A DNA stretch of 64,000 nucleotides from Bacillota bacterium (GCA_012838955.1 DUOH01000032.1:1-64000), one strand, 5' to 3'; counted from the stretch's first letter, positions 1 to 8,001 are shown. Program-made: numbers and translations. Notes: generated from the letters alone by a model not told the origin.

Positions 1-14
1 TTCGCGGTATCCTT

Positions 15-95
15 ATGGTAAGCCATCGGACAACACTCCTTTTTGGGTTTGTTTTGAGCAACTTACCATTTCGGAGTCCCGATGGCTTTTTCCTT
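15..95 (+). terminator. Terminator-like hairpin with a competing stem
   Basis: AGCCATCGG (21-29) can pair with CCGATGGCT (79-87), followed by TTTTCCTTTT, which looks like a rho-independent terminator. A second stem, ATGGTAAG (15-22) with CTTACCAT (62-69), overlaps its left arm, so the two are partly exclusive. It either ends an upstream gene outside the window or is the expression platform of a leader for the gene at 165. Confidence 0.5.
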
Positions 96-164
96 TTATG
101 AAATTGCGAACTTAATTATACACTAACATTTACTATAAGAAGAAAATAAAAAAGAGGTACTGCT

Positions 165-845
165 ATGGCTTTTACTTCAAAGGCTGTTGTTTTTGATTTG
201 GATGGCACCTTGCTCAACACTTATCGCCTGATCTTTGATTCTTTCAACTATGCCTGGGCTTTCCGGGGAATAAGACTCTCTGATGAAGAAATTGAGGCGC
301 TATTCGGTCCACCTGAGGCGGGTGTGATTCAAAGAGTGATTGGTGAGGAATGGCGGGAAGGATTGGTCCGATTTCATCGATATTATCAAGAGAATCATGA
401 CAATGTGGTTAAGCTCGCGCCGTATTGGCCGAAGATATTTTCCCTCTTCAAAAACAAGGGATACTATGTAGCGTTGTTTACCGGAAAGGGGAAAGAAGCG
501 ACCACAATTACTCTGGCGCGAACCGGATTGGCGCCGTATTTTGATTCGATCTTAACCGGTACGGAAGTTAAACGTCCCAAGCCTGATCCGGAAGGAATCC
601 TCATTACCGCGCAGCGGATTAGAGTCGAACCGGAGGAGATCATTTATATGGGCGATACTTGGGTTGATGTTAAAGCTGCCCATTCCGTCGGGGCAAAGTC
701 AGTGCTCACTTCTTTATATCATAGCCTTGATGAAGAAGGTCTAAAGCTAAACCCGGATTGGGTAATAAGGACCGTGGAAGAACTTCGGGCTTGGGCTACG
801 GAGCTAGCGCCGGTTGGCGCGGAAAAAGAGTATATACAAGCCTAA
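165..845 (+). CDS. HAD-superfamily phosphatase, PpaX/Gph-like
   Basis: A 226-residue soluble haloacid dehalogenase-type phosphohydrolase. Motif I DLDGT is at residues 11-15 with both Asp residues present, motif II Thr lies in LFTGKG (104-109), the conserved Lys is in RPKPDP (137-142) and motif IV is GDTWVD (163-168). The cap between motifs I and II is helical, as in pyrophosphatase PpaX and phosphoglycolate phosphatase. Length matches those families (about 215-230). The substrate cannot be fixed from the sequence. The ATG follows an AAAGAGG ribosome site. tadA starts 20 bases after the stop, so the two are probably co-transcribed. Confidence 0.85.
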   Translation: MAFTSKAVVFDLDGTLLNTYRLIFDSFNYAWAFRGIRLSDEEIEALFGPPEAGVIQRVIGEEWREGLVRFHRYYQENHDNVVKLAPYWPKIFSLFKNKGYYVALFTGKGKEATTITLARTGLAPYFDSILTGTEVKRPKPDPEGILITAQRIRVEPEEIIYMGDTWVDVKAAHSVGAKSVLTSLYHSLDEEGLKLNPDWVIRTVEELRAWATELAPVGAEKEYIQA

Positions 846-865
846 CTCCTGGCAGGTGATGACCG

Positions 866-1345
866 GTGGAGGACCGGACGGAATTGGATAGACTATTCAT
901 GCAGGAGGCGCTGAAAGAAGCGGAGAAAGCGTATGCTCTGGATGAGGTTCCCGTTGGCGCAGTGATTGTTTGCGACGGCGAGGTTTATGCCAGGGGACAC
1001 AATTTGCGAGAGACCATGGGAGATCCTACCGCTCATGCCGAGATTATTGCGATCCGGAATGCTGCGCGAAAACGGAAAAGTTGGCGGTTGCATGGGATGA
1101 CCATCTATGTTACTCTGGAACCTTGCCCCATGTGTGCCGGGGCTATGGTGAATTCGCGTTTAGATCGAGTGGTTTTTGGCGCTGCTGATCCGAAGGGTGG
1201 AGCGGTTGTCTCATTAATGAATTTGGTGGCTGATGATCGATTGAACCATCGTTTACAGGTTGGAGGAGGAGTGTTGGCCGGTGAATCCCAAGAACTACTC
1301 AGACGGTTTTTTCGGCAAAAAAGGAAAGAACAACCGGAAAAGTGA
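866..1345 (+). CDS. tadA: tRNA-specific adenosine deaminase TadA
   Basis: A 159-residue zinc deaminase expected to convert A34 of tRNA-Arg(ACG) to inosine. HAEI (57-60) supplies the zinc His and catalytic Glu; PCPMC (86-90) supplies the two zinc Cys. Length is typical of TadA. The GTG start at 866 follows a GGCAGGTGA sequence; an in-frame ATG at 899 is an alternative that would remove 11 N-terminal residues. The gene lies upstream of tRNA-Ser and the SRP RNA, a common Firmicute neighbourhood, although the dnaX gene that often follows is absent here. Confidence 0.95.
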   Translation: MEDRTELDRLFMQEALKEAEKAYALDEVPVGAVIVCDGEVYARGHNLRETMGDPTAHAEIIAIRNAARKRKSWRLHGMTIYVTLEPCPMCAGAMVNSRLDRVVFGAADPKGGAVVSLMNLVADDRLNHRLQVGGGVLAGESQELLRRFFRQKRKEQPEK

Positions 1346-1357
1346 GGATAAAAAGTA

Positions 1358-1386
1358 TTGACCTTTTATGATATTCCGTGTAAAAT
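1358..1386 (+). promoter_or_regulatory. Sigma-A promoter for candidate RNA and tRNA-Ser
   Basis: TTGACC (1358-1363), 17-base spacer, TAAAAT (1381-1386). The predicted start near 1393-1395 coincides with the 5' end of the folded region described next. Confidence 0.65.
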
Positions 1387-1394
1387 TATATAAT

Positions 1395-1552
1395 GTCGAT
1401 TGGATTTAATGGCTGCAGCCTAGACTTACAACCGGATCTATGGTCTGTGAGTATTGGCGTGTCTGTTGTGTCGCGTGCACGATGGTCCTTAGCGAACTGC
1501 GAACGGAAAGAGAGCATGACTTTAGGCCTAGGTTCAGTCTCTATGCATCGAC
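1395..1552 (+). ncRNA. Candidate structured RNA, perhaps 6S RNA
   Basis: About 158 bases between the promoter and tRNA-Ser(CGA). The ends pair: GTCGAT (1395-1400) with ATCGAC (1547-1552). Further in, GGCTG (1411-1415) pairs with CAGTC (1535-1539), CCTAG (1419-1423) with CTAGG (1528-1532), and GGATC (1434-1438) with GGTCC (1484-1488), leaving a large internal bubble. A long rod with a central bubble is the shape of 6S RNA. No T-run follows, so the 3' end would have to come from processing at the tRNA. I have no covariance support, and it may only be a long tRNA leader. Confidence 0.35.
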
Positions 1553-1563
1553 CTGTTAAAGAT

Positions 1564-1654
1564 GGAGAGATGGCTGAGTGGTCGAAAGCGCCCGCCTCGA
1601 AAGCGGGTAGGGGTGTTGAGCCCCTCGCGAGTTCAAATCTCGCTCTCTCCGCCA
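1564..1654 (+). tRNA. tRNA-Ser (anticodon CGA)
   Basis: Acceptor GGAGAGA (1564-1570) pairs with TCTCTCC (1644-1650), followed by G and encoded CCA. The anticodon loop is CTCGAAA between CCCGC and GCGGG. A long variable arm, typical of tRNA-Ser, and a T-arm with GTTCAAATC are present. Confidence 0.97.
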
Positions 1655-1695
1655 AACCAAAACTATTTCCAATCACACTATATACTTTATAATAT

Positions 1696-1785
1696 GGAGA
1701 GATGGCCGAGCGGTTGAAGGCGCACGCCTGGAGCGCGTGTAGACGTTAACGCGTCTCCTGGGTTCGAATCCCAGTCTCTCCGCCA
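1696..1785 (+). tRNA. tRNA-Ser (anticodon GGA)
   Basis: Acceptor GGAGAGA (1696-1702) pairs with TCTCTCC (1775-1781), then G and encoded CCA. The anticodon loop CTGGAGC sits in a CACGC/GCGTG stem. The variable arm is long and the T-loop reads GTTCGAATC. It lies 41 bases after the first tRNA-Ser and is probably on the same transcript. Confidence 0.97.
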
Positions 1786-1794
1786 TATGCAAAG

Positions 1795-1826
1795 AAAACC
1801 AGTGATAAAAGCTGGTTTTTTCTTTT
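1795..1826 (+). terminator. Rho-independent terminator after tRNA-Ser pair
   Basis: AAAACCAG (1795-1802) pairs with CTGGTTTT (1812-1819), followed by a T-rich tail. Confidence 0.8.
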
Positions 1827-1936
1827 CTGTGTCGGCGTTAGAACAGGTTGTACAAAGACAGTGGAGAGAATTATTCTGAAGCCATTGCTATATGATGATA
1901 TTGGTAAAAAATGGGAACCTTGGCGAATCATTATAA

Positions 1937-2046
1937 TATTGACGGTTTAATATCATAAAAATGGTAAACCAATATAGTAGTATTGACAAACCAGTATGAC
2001 AATATTGACGGACCAATATGGCAATATTGGCAAACACCTGGTCCTT
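1937..2046 (+). repeat. Five-unit 22-bp tandem repeat array
   Basis: Units begin at 1937, 1959, 1981, 2003 and 2025 with an exact 22-base period. The third and fourth units are best conserved, starting TATTGAC and continuing A/G-A/G-ACCA-A/G-TATG. The first, second and fifth are degenerate. Within the array CAATATTG and CCAATATGG repeat as near-palindromes. The array ends at the -35 element of the SRP RNA promoter. A 22-base period would place sites on the same face of the helix, as expected of an operator array or an intrinsically bent segment. Confidence 0.7.
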
Positions 2047-2073
2047 GTCATTTATTATAATAGATGATATACT
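2045..2073 (+). promoter_or_regulatory. Sigma-A promoter for SRP RNA
   Basis: TTGTCA (2045-2050), 17-base spacer, TATACT (2068-2073). A second TATACT at 2082-2087 is too close to the RNA start. The -35 element abuts the 22-bp repeat array. Confidence 0.6.
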
Positions 2074-2090
2074 AATTTAGGTATACTGTT

Positions 2091-2361
2091 TGGCTGTGCT
2101 AGATGGGGAGGTAGCGGTGCCCTGTAACCTGCAACCCGCTATAGCAGGATTGAATGCCGGCTTGCGGCGGCTATTCGTAGTGACGGCCATGATAAGTGGT
2201 GTTGAAGATTGGGTCCTACGCAACGGAGACCGGTGAACCCCGCCAGGTCCGGAAGGAAGCAACGGTAAGCCGGACCCTTCGTGTGCCGTGGGGTAGCCTG
2301 ATTGGAGCTAACTATCTTGGCACAACTGGGAATCGCTTGTCAAGAGCCGGTGCACAGCCAT
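2091..2361 (+). ncRNA. ffs: Signal recognition particle RNA, large bacterial type
   Basis: About 270 bases resembling the Bacillus scRNA with its Alu domain. The 5' part contains GTGCTAGATGGGGAGGTAGC and then GGTGCCCTGTAACC; the apical S-domain region has GGTCCGGAAGGAAGCA, the Ffh-binding signature. The ends close as GGCTGTGC (2092-2099) with GCACAGCC (2352-2359), followed by ATATTTTTT, which should stop transcription. This RNA with Ffh targets membrane and exported proteins, including the many secreted proteins encoded here. Confidence 0.96.
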
Positions 2362-2368
2362 ATTTTTT

Positions 2369-2405
2369 CCGCCTGGGAAGCCTTTGGGTAGCTACGCCCA
2401 GGCGG
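2369..2405 (+). other. Perfect 9-bp hairpin after SRP RNA
   Basis: CCGCCTGGG (2369-2377) pairs with CCCAGGCGG (2397-2405). No T-run follows on the plus strand, and on the minus strand it is followed by A residues, so it is not a standard terminator. It may protect the end of a read-through RNA. Confidence 0.5.
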
Positions 2406-2489
2406 GTTATTAATAAAAATGCATTTATATTTAGATCTAGATACATAGTTTAATTAGAGAATAATAAATAAAAGAGGTTGCGACCGTAA

Positions 2490-3434
2490 ATGGGAAATAC
2501 ACCGGACCGGTCTACCGAGAGAATCAAAGTAAAGGCATTTGCCAAGATCAACCTTTCCTTAGATATAGTTGGAAAGCGTAGTGACGGGTATCACGAAGTA
2601 AAAATGATTATGCAATCAATCGCCCTTCATGACTCCCTTACTTTTACCTTAGCCCCTGAGCTTTCGTTACGTACCTCCGAATCCTACCTGCCCGTCAATG
2701 ATCAGAACCTAATTATCAAAGCAGCAAAACTCCTAAAGCAATATGCCGGCATAAAGTCGGGAGCGGATATATACTTACAGAAAACTATTCCGGTGGGAGC
2801 CGGTTTAGGTGGGGGAAGCGCTGACGCAGCCGCCACCTTAATGGCGTTAAATCAGTTGTGGGGATTACATCTCGATACTACGGACTTAATGAAGCTTGCC
2901 GTTATGATCGGAGCTGATGTACCGTTTTGTTTGACCGGTGGAACCATGCTGGCTGAGGGGATAGGAGAAAAACTGACTCCTTTACCGGCTCTGCCTAAAG
3001 TACGGTTATTACTGGCTAAGCCTCCTTTTACCGTCAAAACCAAAGAAGTTTATGGGAAATATGGTACTCTGTCGGTTACCGCCCATCCACAGATCATGAA
3101 GGTTGTGGATTGCATCAAGTTAGGAAATTTTTGGGGGATCACCAATTATTGGGGTAATGTGCTTGAGGAAGTCACTCTACAGTTGCATCCGACGCTCAAA
3201 ACACACATGCTCGAACTCACTCGCTCTGGATTACCGGTGCGAATGACCGGTAGCGGACCAACGATCTTCGCCTTGATTCCGGAGGGTTTTACCGAATTGG
3301 ATAAGCTTAAGGAGAAACTAAGCAAAGACAATTGGTGGGTCTATGAAAGCGATTTTCATCAAGGAGGTAATCAGTTTTTAGTAGAAAAGGGTGGTGAGCA
3401 TGGAGAGAAAACCATTACTCCCCATAAAGCTTGA
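2490..3434 (+). CDS. ispE: 4-diphosphocytidyl-2-C-methyl-D-erythritol kinase
   Basis: A GHMP-family kinase that phosphorylates CDP-methylerythritol at the 2-hydroxyl in the MEP isoprenoid pathway. The N-terminal AKINLSLDI (from residue 18) carries the conserved Lys, SDGYHEV (31-37) is a family signature, and the glycine-rich ATP loop GAGLGGGSADAA lies at 103-114. A second conserved segment MTGSGPTIF lies near the C-terminus. The 314 residues are slightly longer than usual, with a short charged tail. The tail overlaps the next gene by about 35 bases, which implies coupled translation with the GntR regulator. Confidence 0.95.
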   Translation: MGNTPDRSTERIKVKAFAKINLSLDIVGKRSDGYHEVKMIMQSIALHDSLTFTLAPELSLRTSESYLPVNDQNLIIKAAKLLKQYAGIKSGADIYLQKTIPVGAGLGGGSADAAATLMALNQLWGLHLDTTDLMKLAVMIGADVPFCLTGGTMLAEGIGEKLTPLPALPKVRLLLAKPPFTVKTKEVYGKYGTLSVTAHPQIMKVVDCIKLGNFWGITNYWGNVLEEVTLQLHPTLKTHMLELTRSGLPVRMTGSGPTIFALIPEGFTELDKLKEKLSKDNWWVYESDFHQGGNQFLVEKGGEHGEKTITPHKA

Positions 3435-4092
3435 TAGCTACAAGCCATTAAGAGAATTGGTCTTTGAAACACTGAGAGAGGCCATTATCAATGGAGATCT
3501 TCCGCCGGGAGAGAGACTAATGGAGGTACAAGTAGCTGAGGAACTTGGGGTTAGCCGAACACCGGTGCGGGAGGCCATCCGGAAACTGGAGTTAGAAGGA
3601 CTGGTCGCGATGGTCCCCAGAAAGGGCGCATATGTTTCAGGGCTTTCTATGAGAGATTTAATTGAAGTCTTTGAGATCAGAGGCGCTCTTGAGGGAGTAG
3701 CCTCTTCTTTATCAGCGGAAAGAGCGACTGATGAAGAGTTGGAGGAGTTGGAACGGTATTTGGTGAAAACAGCGGAACTAATTGAAGATAAAGACTTTGC
3801 CGGAGTAGTGGAAGTTGATACTGATTTTCATTCTTTATTATATAAGACCAGTCGTAATAACAGGCTGGCTCAGATTATCAATAATCTTCGTGAACAGATT
3901 CAGCGTTTTCGACAGACTTCCCTCTCTTACCCGGGTCGAATGAAAGAGGCTTTGGAGGAGCACAGAAAGATCGTTGAGGCTATCTCTGACCGTAACCCAG
4001 AGCTGGCCAGCAGATTGGCGCAAGAGCATATTGAAAACGCTGAAAACTGTATGATGCAGGTCATTCGGGCGGAGAAAATCGTGAAATCATAA
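3400..4092 (+). CDS. GntR-family regulator, FadR/FCD subfamily
   Basis: A 230-residue transcription factor. The winged helix-turn-helix at about 17-82 includes LPPGERLMEVQVAEELGVSR followed by TPVREAIRKLE. The C-terminal all-helical FCD domain keeps the Asp/His metal and ligand residues (VDTDFH, EEHRKI, AQEHIE). FCD regulators usually sense small carboxylates; the ligand here is unknown. I chose the ATG at 3400 after a GGGTGGTG ribosome site instead of the GTG at 3391. It sits between ispE and a nucleotidyltransferase, an arrangement I recall from other Firmicutes. Confidence 0.88.
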   Translation: MERKPLLPIKLDSYKPLRELVFETLREAIINGDLPPGERLMEVQVAEELGVSRTPVREAIRKLELEGLVAMVPRKGAYVSGLSMRDLIEVFEIRGALEGVASSLSAERATDEELEELERYLVKTAELIEDKDFAGVVEVDTDFHSLLYKTSRNNRLAQIINNLREQIQRFRQTSLSYPGRMKEALEEHRKIVEAISDRNPELASRLAQEHIENAENCMMQVIRAEKIVKS

Positions 4093-4222
4093 GAACATTA
4101 TGTTGCAGATGATTAATGAACTATTCGATCGTCGATGATTTGTTGATCATTATTGAAGTGAGTATAGATGAATTTTGAAAGCTTGCCGCAACGCTTAATC
4201 TGTTGTATCATGGAGGGAAAAG

Positions 4223-4966
4223 ATGGACGCGATAATTCTGGGTGGAGCTTTAAATAAAGGAGCTCTCCGAGAGAGCTCCGACCAAAAGTATGAAGCTGCC
4301 ATCAAAATCCACGATCTGCCAATGGTCCAATATGTGTTGACTGCTTTGGAAAGAACCCAAAGTATAGAACGGGTGATTATGGTTGTTCCCGAGGAGATGG
4401 CAAGCTCCATTCGGGGTGAAAAAAGGATGGTATTTGTTTCACCGGGAGATAGTATGGTAGACAGCCTGTTACGGGCTCTTTCCCGCCTTAATTCGGAGAA
4501 ACATGTGTTAGTCCTGACGTCCGATATTCCACTGATTACTCCTGAAGCGCTCGAGGATTTTTTGCAAAAGTGTACAAAGCGTGAAGCTGATATCTATTAT
4601 TCGTTTGTGCCAAAGGAAGCCATCGAAGAAAAGTATCCCGGAGTGCGGCGAACCTATGTTAGATTAAAGGACGGAACTTTTACTGGGGGAAACGTGGTCT
4701 TAATCAATCCACAAGTTATTTTAGCTCGGAAGCACCGGATTTTACAGGCGGTGCAGTTACGAAAACACCCGGTCAAACTCTGCCAGATGTTAGGCTTTAA
4801 ATTCTTCTTAAAGTTACTGATTGGCAGGCTATCTGTGACGGAGATTGAGGAGAGGGTTGGAGAGATTCTTGGGTTTACAGGCGCGGGTATAGTTTCTCAA
4901 TATCCGGAGGTAGGTGTGGATGTTGACAAACCCAGCGATTTAGAGTTGGCTAAAGCCTTTTTATAA
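4223..4966 (+). CDS. MobA-like nucleotidyltransferase domain protein
   Basis: A 247-residue protein resembling the NTP_transf_3 (MobA/GlmU-like) Rossmann fold. It begins DAIILGGALNKGAL, a loosened version of the LAAGxGxR nucleotide loop, and has LVLTSDIPLITPEAL (97-111), where the Asp would bind metal. The C-terminal third ends with VGVDVDKPSDLELA, a typical closing motif of sugar nucleotidyltransferases. The Arg of the usual GxGxR loop is not obvious, so substrate choice and even activity are uncertain. A GGAGGG ribosome site precedes the ATG. It lies between the GntR regulator and spoVG. Confidence 0.75.
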   Translation: MDAIILGGALNKGALRESSDQKYEAAIKIHDLPMVQYVLTALERTQSIERVIMVVPEEMASSIRGEKRMVFVSPGDSMVDSLLRALSRLNSEKHVLVLTSDIPLITPEALEDFLQKCTKREADIYYSFVPKEAIEEKYPGVRRTYVRLKDGTFTGGNVVLINPQVILARKHRILQAVQLRKHPVKLCQMLGFKFFLKLLIGRLSVTEIEERVGEILGFTGAGIVSQYPEVGVDVDKPSDLELAKAFL

Positions 4967-5137
4967 GCCGGGCAAAGGTGTAAATGTACAGTCCCAGTAC
5001 TGCGATTGTGAAGAGCGCTCTGCTTTATACAGTCGCCTTTGTGTTTTTAGACAAAATTTATCGCAAGAAAAAAGGGTTTTTTCACGCAATGTCGAAAGTA
5101 GTATTTACTTACTTTATTTTCAAAAAGAGGTGAAATT

Positions 5138-5392
5138 ATGAACATCACTGATATCCGCCTAAAAAAAATTGACAACGGTAGTAAGATGAAGGCTATTGCT
5201 TCTGTGACTTTTGATGATTCCTTTGTTGTACGGGAAATCAGAGTCATCGAAGGACAGAACGGGCTCTTTGTGGCCATGCCGAGCAGAAAGACTCCTTCCG
5301 GGGAATTCCGTGATATCGCCCATCCAATCAACTCCGAAGCTCGGGAATTAATTCAAAATGCGATCTTGGAAGAATACGAAAAAGCCGAATAA
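5138..5392 (+). CDS. spoVG: Septation regulator / RNA-binding protein SpoVG
   Basis: An 84-residue protein matching SpoVG along its whole length: it begins [19 protein letters not shown] and has the signature [20 protein letters not shown] followed by HPIN. SpoVG influences asymmetric septation and other traits in Bacillus and binds nucleic acid. AAAGAGGTG precedes the ATG. In many Firmicutes spoVG lies just upstream of glmU, as here, though a tRNA-Gln intervenes. Confidence 0.96.
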   Translation: MNITDIRLKKIDNGSKMKAIASVTFDDSFVVREIRVIEGQNGLFVAMPSRKTPSGEFRDIAHPINSEARELIQNAILEEYEKAE

Positions 5393-5543
5393 AGTGGACT
5401 CAAAAGATCCGAGATCGAATAAGTCTAGTCCTGTTTATACTGGAAAAGATACAAGAGTCAATTCTGAAATCCAGATAACGCTGTAGAAGTGAAATTATGC
5501 AGTTCGGGGATTACATTGCCATGCGACGTTCCTACATATATCC

Positions 5544-5573
5544 TTGACAGAACCACATCTGATTTGCTATAAT
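5544..5573 (+). promoter_or_regulatory. Near-consensus promoter for tRNA-Gln
   Basis: TTGACA (5544-5549), 18-base spacer, TATAAT (5568-5573), ending 13 bases before the mature tRNA. Confidence 0.8.
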
Positions 5574-5586
5574 AAATTTTGCGCGT

Positions 5587-5661
5587 TGGGGCGTCGCCAA
5601 GCGGTAAGGCACGGGACTTTGACTCCCGCATGCGTTGGTTCGAATCCAGCCGCCCCAGCCA
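5587..5661 (+). tRNA. tRNA-Gln (anticodon TTG)
   Basis: TGGGGCG (5587-5593) pairs with CGCCCCA (5651-5657), then G and encoded CCA. The anticodon loop CTTTGAC lies in a CGGGA/TCCCG stem. Confidence 0.97.
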
Positions 5662-5707
5662 TTATCTTTAGTCTTTCTACTCTCATACTTAAATAATAGC
5701 TAAATCA

Positions 5708-5735
5708 AAAGGCCCTGCTGTGCAGGGCTTTTTGC
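5708..5735 (+). terminator. Terminator after tRNA-Gln
   Basis: GCCCTGC (5712-5718) pairs with GCAGGGC (5722-5728), followed by TTTTT. Confidence 0.85.
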
Positions 5736-5865
5736 TGTAATGGGAGTTAGCCGGGCTTGAGCATGGACGCGCAAATCCTATATTGTCAAGAGAATTTAAA
5801 TAGAGTAATATTTAGGTGAAGGTTTATACAGAGGCTATTGTTAGTTGGCTTAGGAGGGCAAAAAT

Positions 5866-7239
5866 TTGTTTGAATCAGATCTTAGAATTATAATTTTAGC
5901 TGCTGGAAAAGGTACAAGAATGAAATCGGATTTGCCAAAAGTTCTGCATCCGGTATGTGGTGTACCCATGATTCAGCACGTAGTTGCTGTGGCCAATCAG
6001 ATCTCTCGGAGAAGACCATTGGTAGTAATTGGACACAAGGCCGAGAAGGTCTCCGTGATCTTGGGAGAAGAGGTCGATTATGTACTTCAGGAAAAACAGT
6101 TGGGTACTGGGCATGCCGTGATGATGGCCGCTCCTCAATTGCAGGATTTTTCCGGAGATTTGCTGGTGTTATATGGCGATACCCCTTTAATCACCACTGA
6201 GAGCCTAACTAAACTTGTGGCTGAACATCAAAGAGCAAAGTCTTCAGTGACAGTTCTTTCAGTGGAGGTTGAAAATCCTACGGGTTATGGCAGAATAATA
6301 AGAGATGAGCATGGAAGGTTAGAAAGAATAGTTGAAGAGAAGGATGCTTCTTCAGAGGAGAAGATAGTCAAAGAAGTTAATACTGGTATATATATCTTTA
6401 ATTATCCGGATCTGGCTGAAGCATTAAGGTGTATTGAACCTAAAAATGCTCAAGGAGAGTATTATTTAACGGACGTCATCGCATTACTGGCAGCTAGAGG
6501 GAAGAAGGCCGGGGCTGTACCTTGTCCAAACTCCGAAGAATTATTAGGGCCCAATGACCGTCTGGCACTGGCGGAAACCGATCGAATTATGAGGCGCCGG
6601 ATCCTGGAGAACCTGATGACGGAAGGCGTGACCATCATTGATCCGGCCTCCACTTATATCGAACTTCAAGTGGAGATCGGACGCGATTCTATTATCTATC
6701 CAGGGACATTTCTCCAGGGGAAGACGAAGATCGGAGTTGGTTGTCAGATTGGACCTTATAGTCAACTCCGAGACTCGCAGATAGGTGATGCCTCTATAGT
6801 GAGGTTTAGCGTTCTTGAGCAGGTCAAGACCGGGGAAGGCGTTAACATCGGCCCGTATTCCTTCTTGCGACCCGGTACGGTTGTGGAGAAGAAGGGAAAG
6901 GTCGGAGGCTTTGTAGAAACTAAAAATACCCATATCGGAGAGGGTAGTAAAGTACCACATTTAAGTTATATCGGCGATTGCCTGATCGGTGCAGGTGTCA
7001 ACATCGGCGCCGGTACCATTACCTGCAACTATGATGGGTATGCTAAACATCAAACCACCATCGGGGATGAGGCCTTCATCGGGAGTAACACCAATTTGGT
7101 TGCTCCGGTCTCTGTAGGAAAAGGAGCTTTAGTGGGAGCCGGCTCCACAATTACCAAGGATGTTCCGGAGTACGCTCTGGCGTTAGCCCGTTCTAAACAG
7201 ATCAATAAAGAAAGGTGGTCCAAAAGGACAGAAGGTTGA
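5866..7239 (+). CDS. glmU: Bifunctional UDP-GlcNAc pyrophosphorylase / GlcN-1-P acetyltransferase
   Basis: The 457 residues match GlmU, which acetylates glucosamine-1-phosphate and then makes UDP-GlcNAc for peptidoglycan (and for lipid A if present). The N-terminal uridylyltransferase has LAAGKGTRMKSDLPKVLHPV (11-30). The C-terminal left-handed beta-helix runs from about residue 260, with hexapeptide repeats and acetyltransferase signatures RPGTVVEK, KNTHIGEGSK and NYDGYAKHQT. The start is TTG at 5866, seven bases after AGGAGGGC; no closer ATG fits. Confidence 0.97.
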   Translation: MFESDLRIIILAAGKGTRMKSDLPKVLHPVCGVPMIQHVVAVANQISRRRPLVVIGHKAEKVSVILGEEVDYVLQEKQLGTGHAVMMAAPQLQDFSGDLLVLYGDTPLITTESLTKLVAEHQRAKSSVTVLSVEVENPTGYGRIIRDEHGRLERIVEEKDASSEEKIVKEVNTGIYIFNYPDLAEALRCIEPKNAQGEYYLTDVIALLAARGKKAGAVPCPNSEELLGPNDRLALAETDRIMRRRILENLMTEGVTIIDPASTYIELQVEIGRDSIIYPGTFLQGKTKIGVGCQIGPYSQLRDSQIGDASIVRFSVLEQVKTGEGVNIGPYSFLRPGTVVEKKGKVGGFVETKNTHIGEGSKVPHLSYIGDCLIGAGVNIGAGTITCNYDGYAKHQTTIGDEAFIGSNTNLVAPVSVGKGALVGAGSTITKDVPEYALALARSKQINKERWSKRTEG

Positions 7240-7242
7240 AGT

Positions 7243-7271
7243 TTGCTCTCTAATGGAGTTAATGGTATAAT
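7243..7271 (+). promoter_or_regulatory. Promoter for L25/Ctc
   Basis: TTGCTC (7243-7248), 17-base spacer, TATAAT (7266-7271). A better -35, TTGAAG at 7236, would be 24 bases away. Confidence 0.5.
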
Positions 7272-7329
7272 ATTTCTGTTATGAACGGGAAACCTTTACT
7301 ATCTATAAATTATCAGGGAGGTTATTGCG

Positions 7330-7956
7330 ATGGAAGCAATACTTACAGCAAGTATTAGAGAAGAAACCGGAAAGGGAATAGCTAATAAACTACGCTCAGC
7401 AGGGCAATTACCCGCTGTTCTCTATGGGAAGGATAATTTAGTAATCACTTTAAACACCCGTGAAGTACAGAAGTTCTTAGCAACATATGGTACCAGCCAG
7501 TTAGCGCAGGTGAATTTGGTAAAAGGGAAAAAATCCAGTAAACGGCCGGTGTTAATCAAAGAAGTTCAGGTTGATCCGGTTAAAGGAGATCTGCTCCATG
7601 TTGACCTTTATGAAGTATCTATGGATACTAAGGTGACCGTATCCGTACCCATAGTCCTGGTTGGACAGGAAGAACGGCAAAATGACGGGGCATTGGTGGA
7701 TCAGCTTCTGTATGAGGTGGAGGTGTCTTGTCTGCCCACGGAGATTCCCAAAAGAATTGAGGTGGACGTTTCAAAGCTTGCCATGAACCAGAGTATTGCC
7801 GTGCAGGATATTACACCACCTAAAGATGTGGAATTCATTACCGCCTTGGATGAAGTGGTGGTTACGGCTATTCCACCCAGGGTTGAAACCACGGAAACTG
7901 GAGCAAAAGCAGAAGCAGAGGATGAAGCCGAGGCGGCTCCGGCTCCGGAAGCCTAA
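7330..7956 (+). CDS. rplY: 50S ribosomal protein L25 / Ctc (TL5 family)
   Basis: A 208-residue protein with an N-terminal 5S rRNA-binding L25 domain (about 1-90, including LPAVLYGKDN and HVDLYEVSMDTKV) and a C-terminal TL5/Ctc beta domain (about 95-185, with VSCLPTEIPKRIEVDVS). An Ala/Glu-rich tail follows. In Bacillus the ctc product is stress induced and lies in the same glmU-prs-ctc-pth region; prs is missing here. It has its own promoter and lies 45 bases upstream of pth. Confidence 0.95.
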   Translation: MEAILTASIREETGKGIANKLRSAGQLPAVLYGKDNLVITLNTREVQKFLATYGTSQLAQVNLVKGKKSSKRPVLIKEVQVDPVKGDLLHVDLYEVSMDTKVTVSVPIVLVGQEERQNDGALVDQLLYEVEVSCLPTEIPKRIEVDVSKLAMNQSIAVQDITPPKDVEFITALDEVVVTAIPPRVETTETGAKAEAEDEAEAAPAPEA

Positions 7957-8001
7957 AAGCTCCATATTTATCTATGTTAAAAAGAAGGTAGACGACTGAC
8001 T

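Noticed and set aside
1386-1692. Open frames on both strands across tRNA-Ser and its leader
   Set aside because: They run through a tRNA gene and the candidate RNA and have no ribosome site or recognisable sequence.
1937-2046. The 22-bp array as a CRISPR
   Set aside because: Units are directly contiguous with no spacers, are degenerate, and no cas genes are nearby.
2369-2405. Hairpin as terminator of the SRP RNA
   Set aside because: No T-run follows it on either strand; the T-run lies before it, after the closing stem of the RNA.
2196-2453. An 85-codon frame on the plus strand
   Set aside because: It lies inside the SRP RNA and its 3' hairpin.
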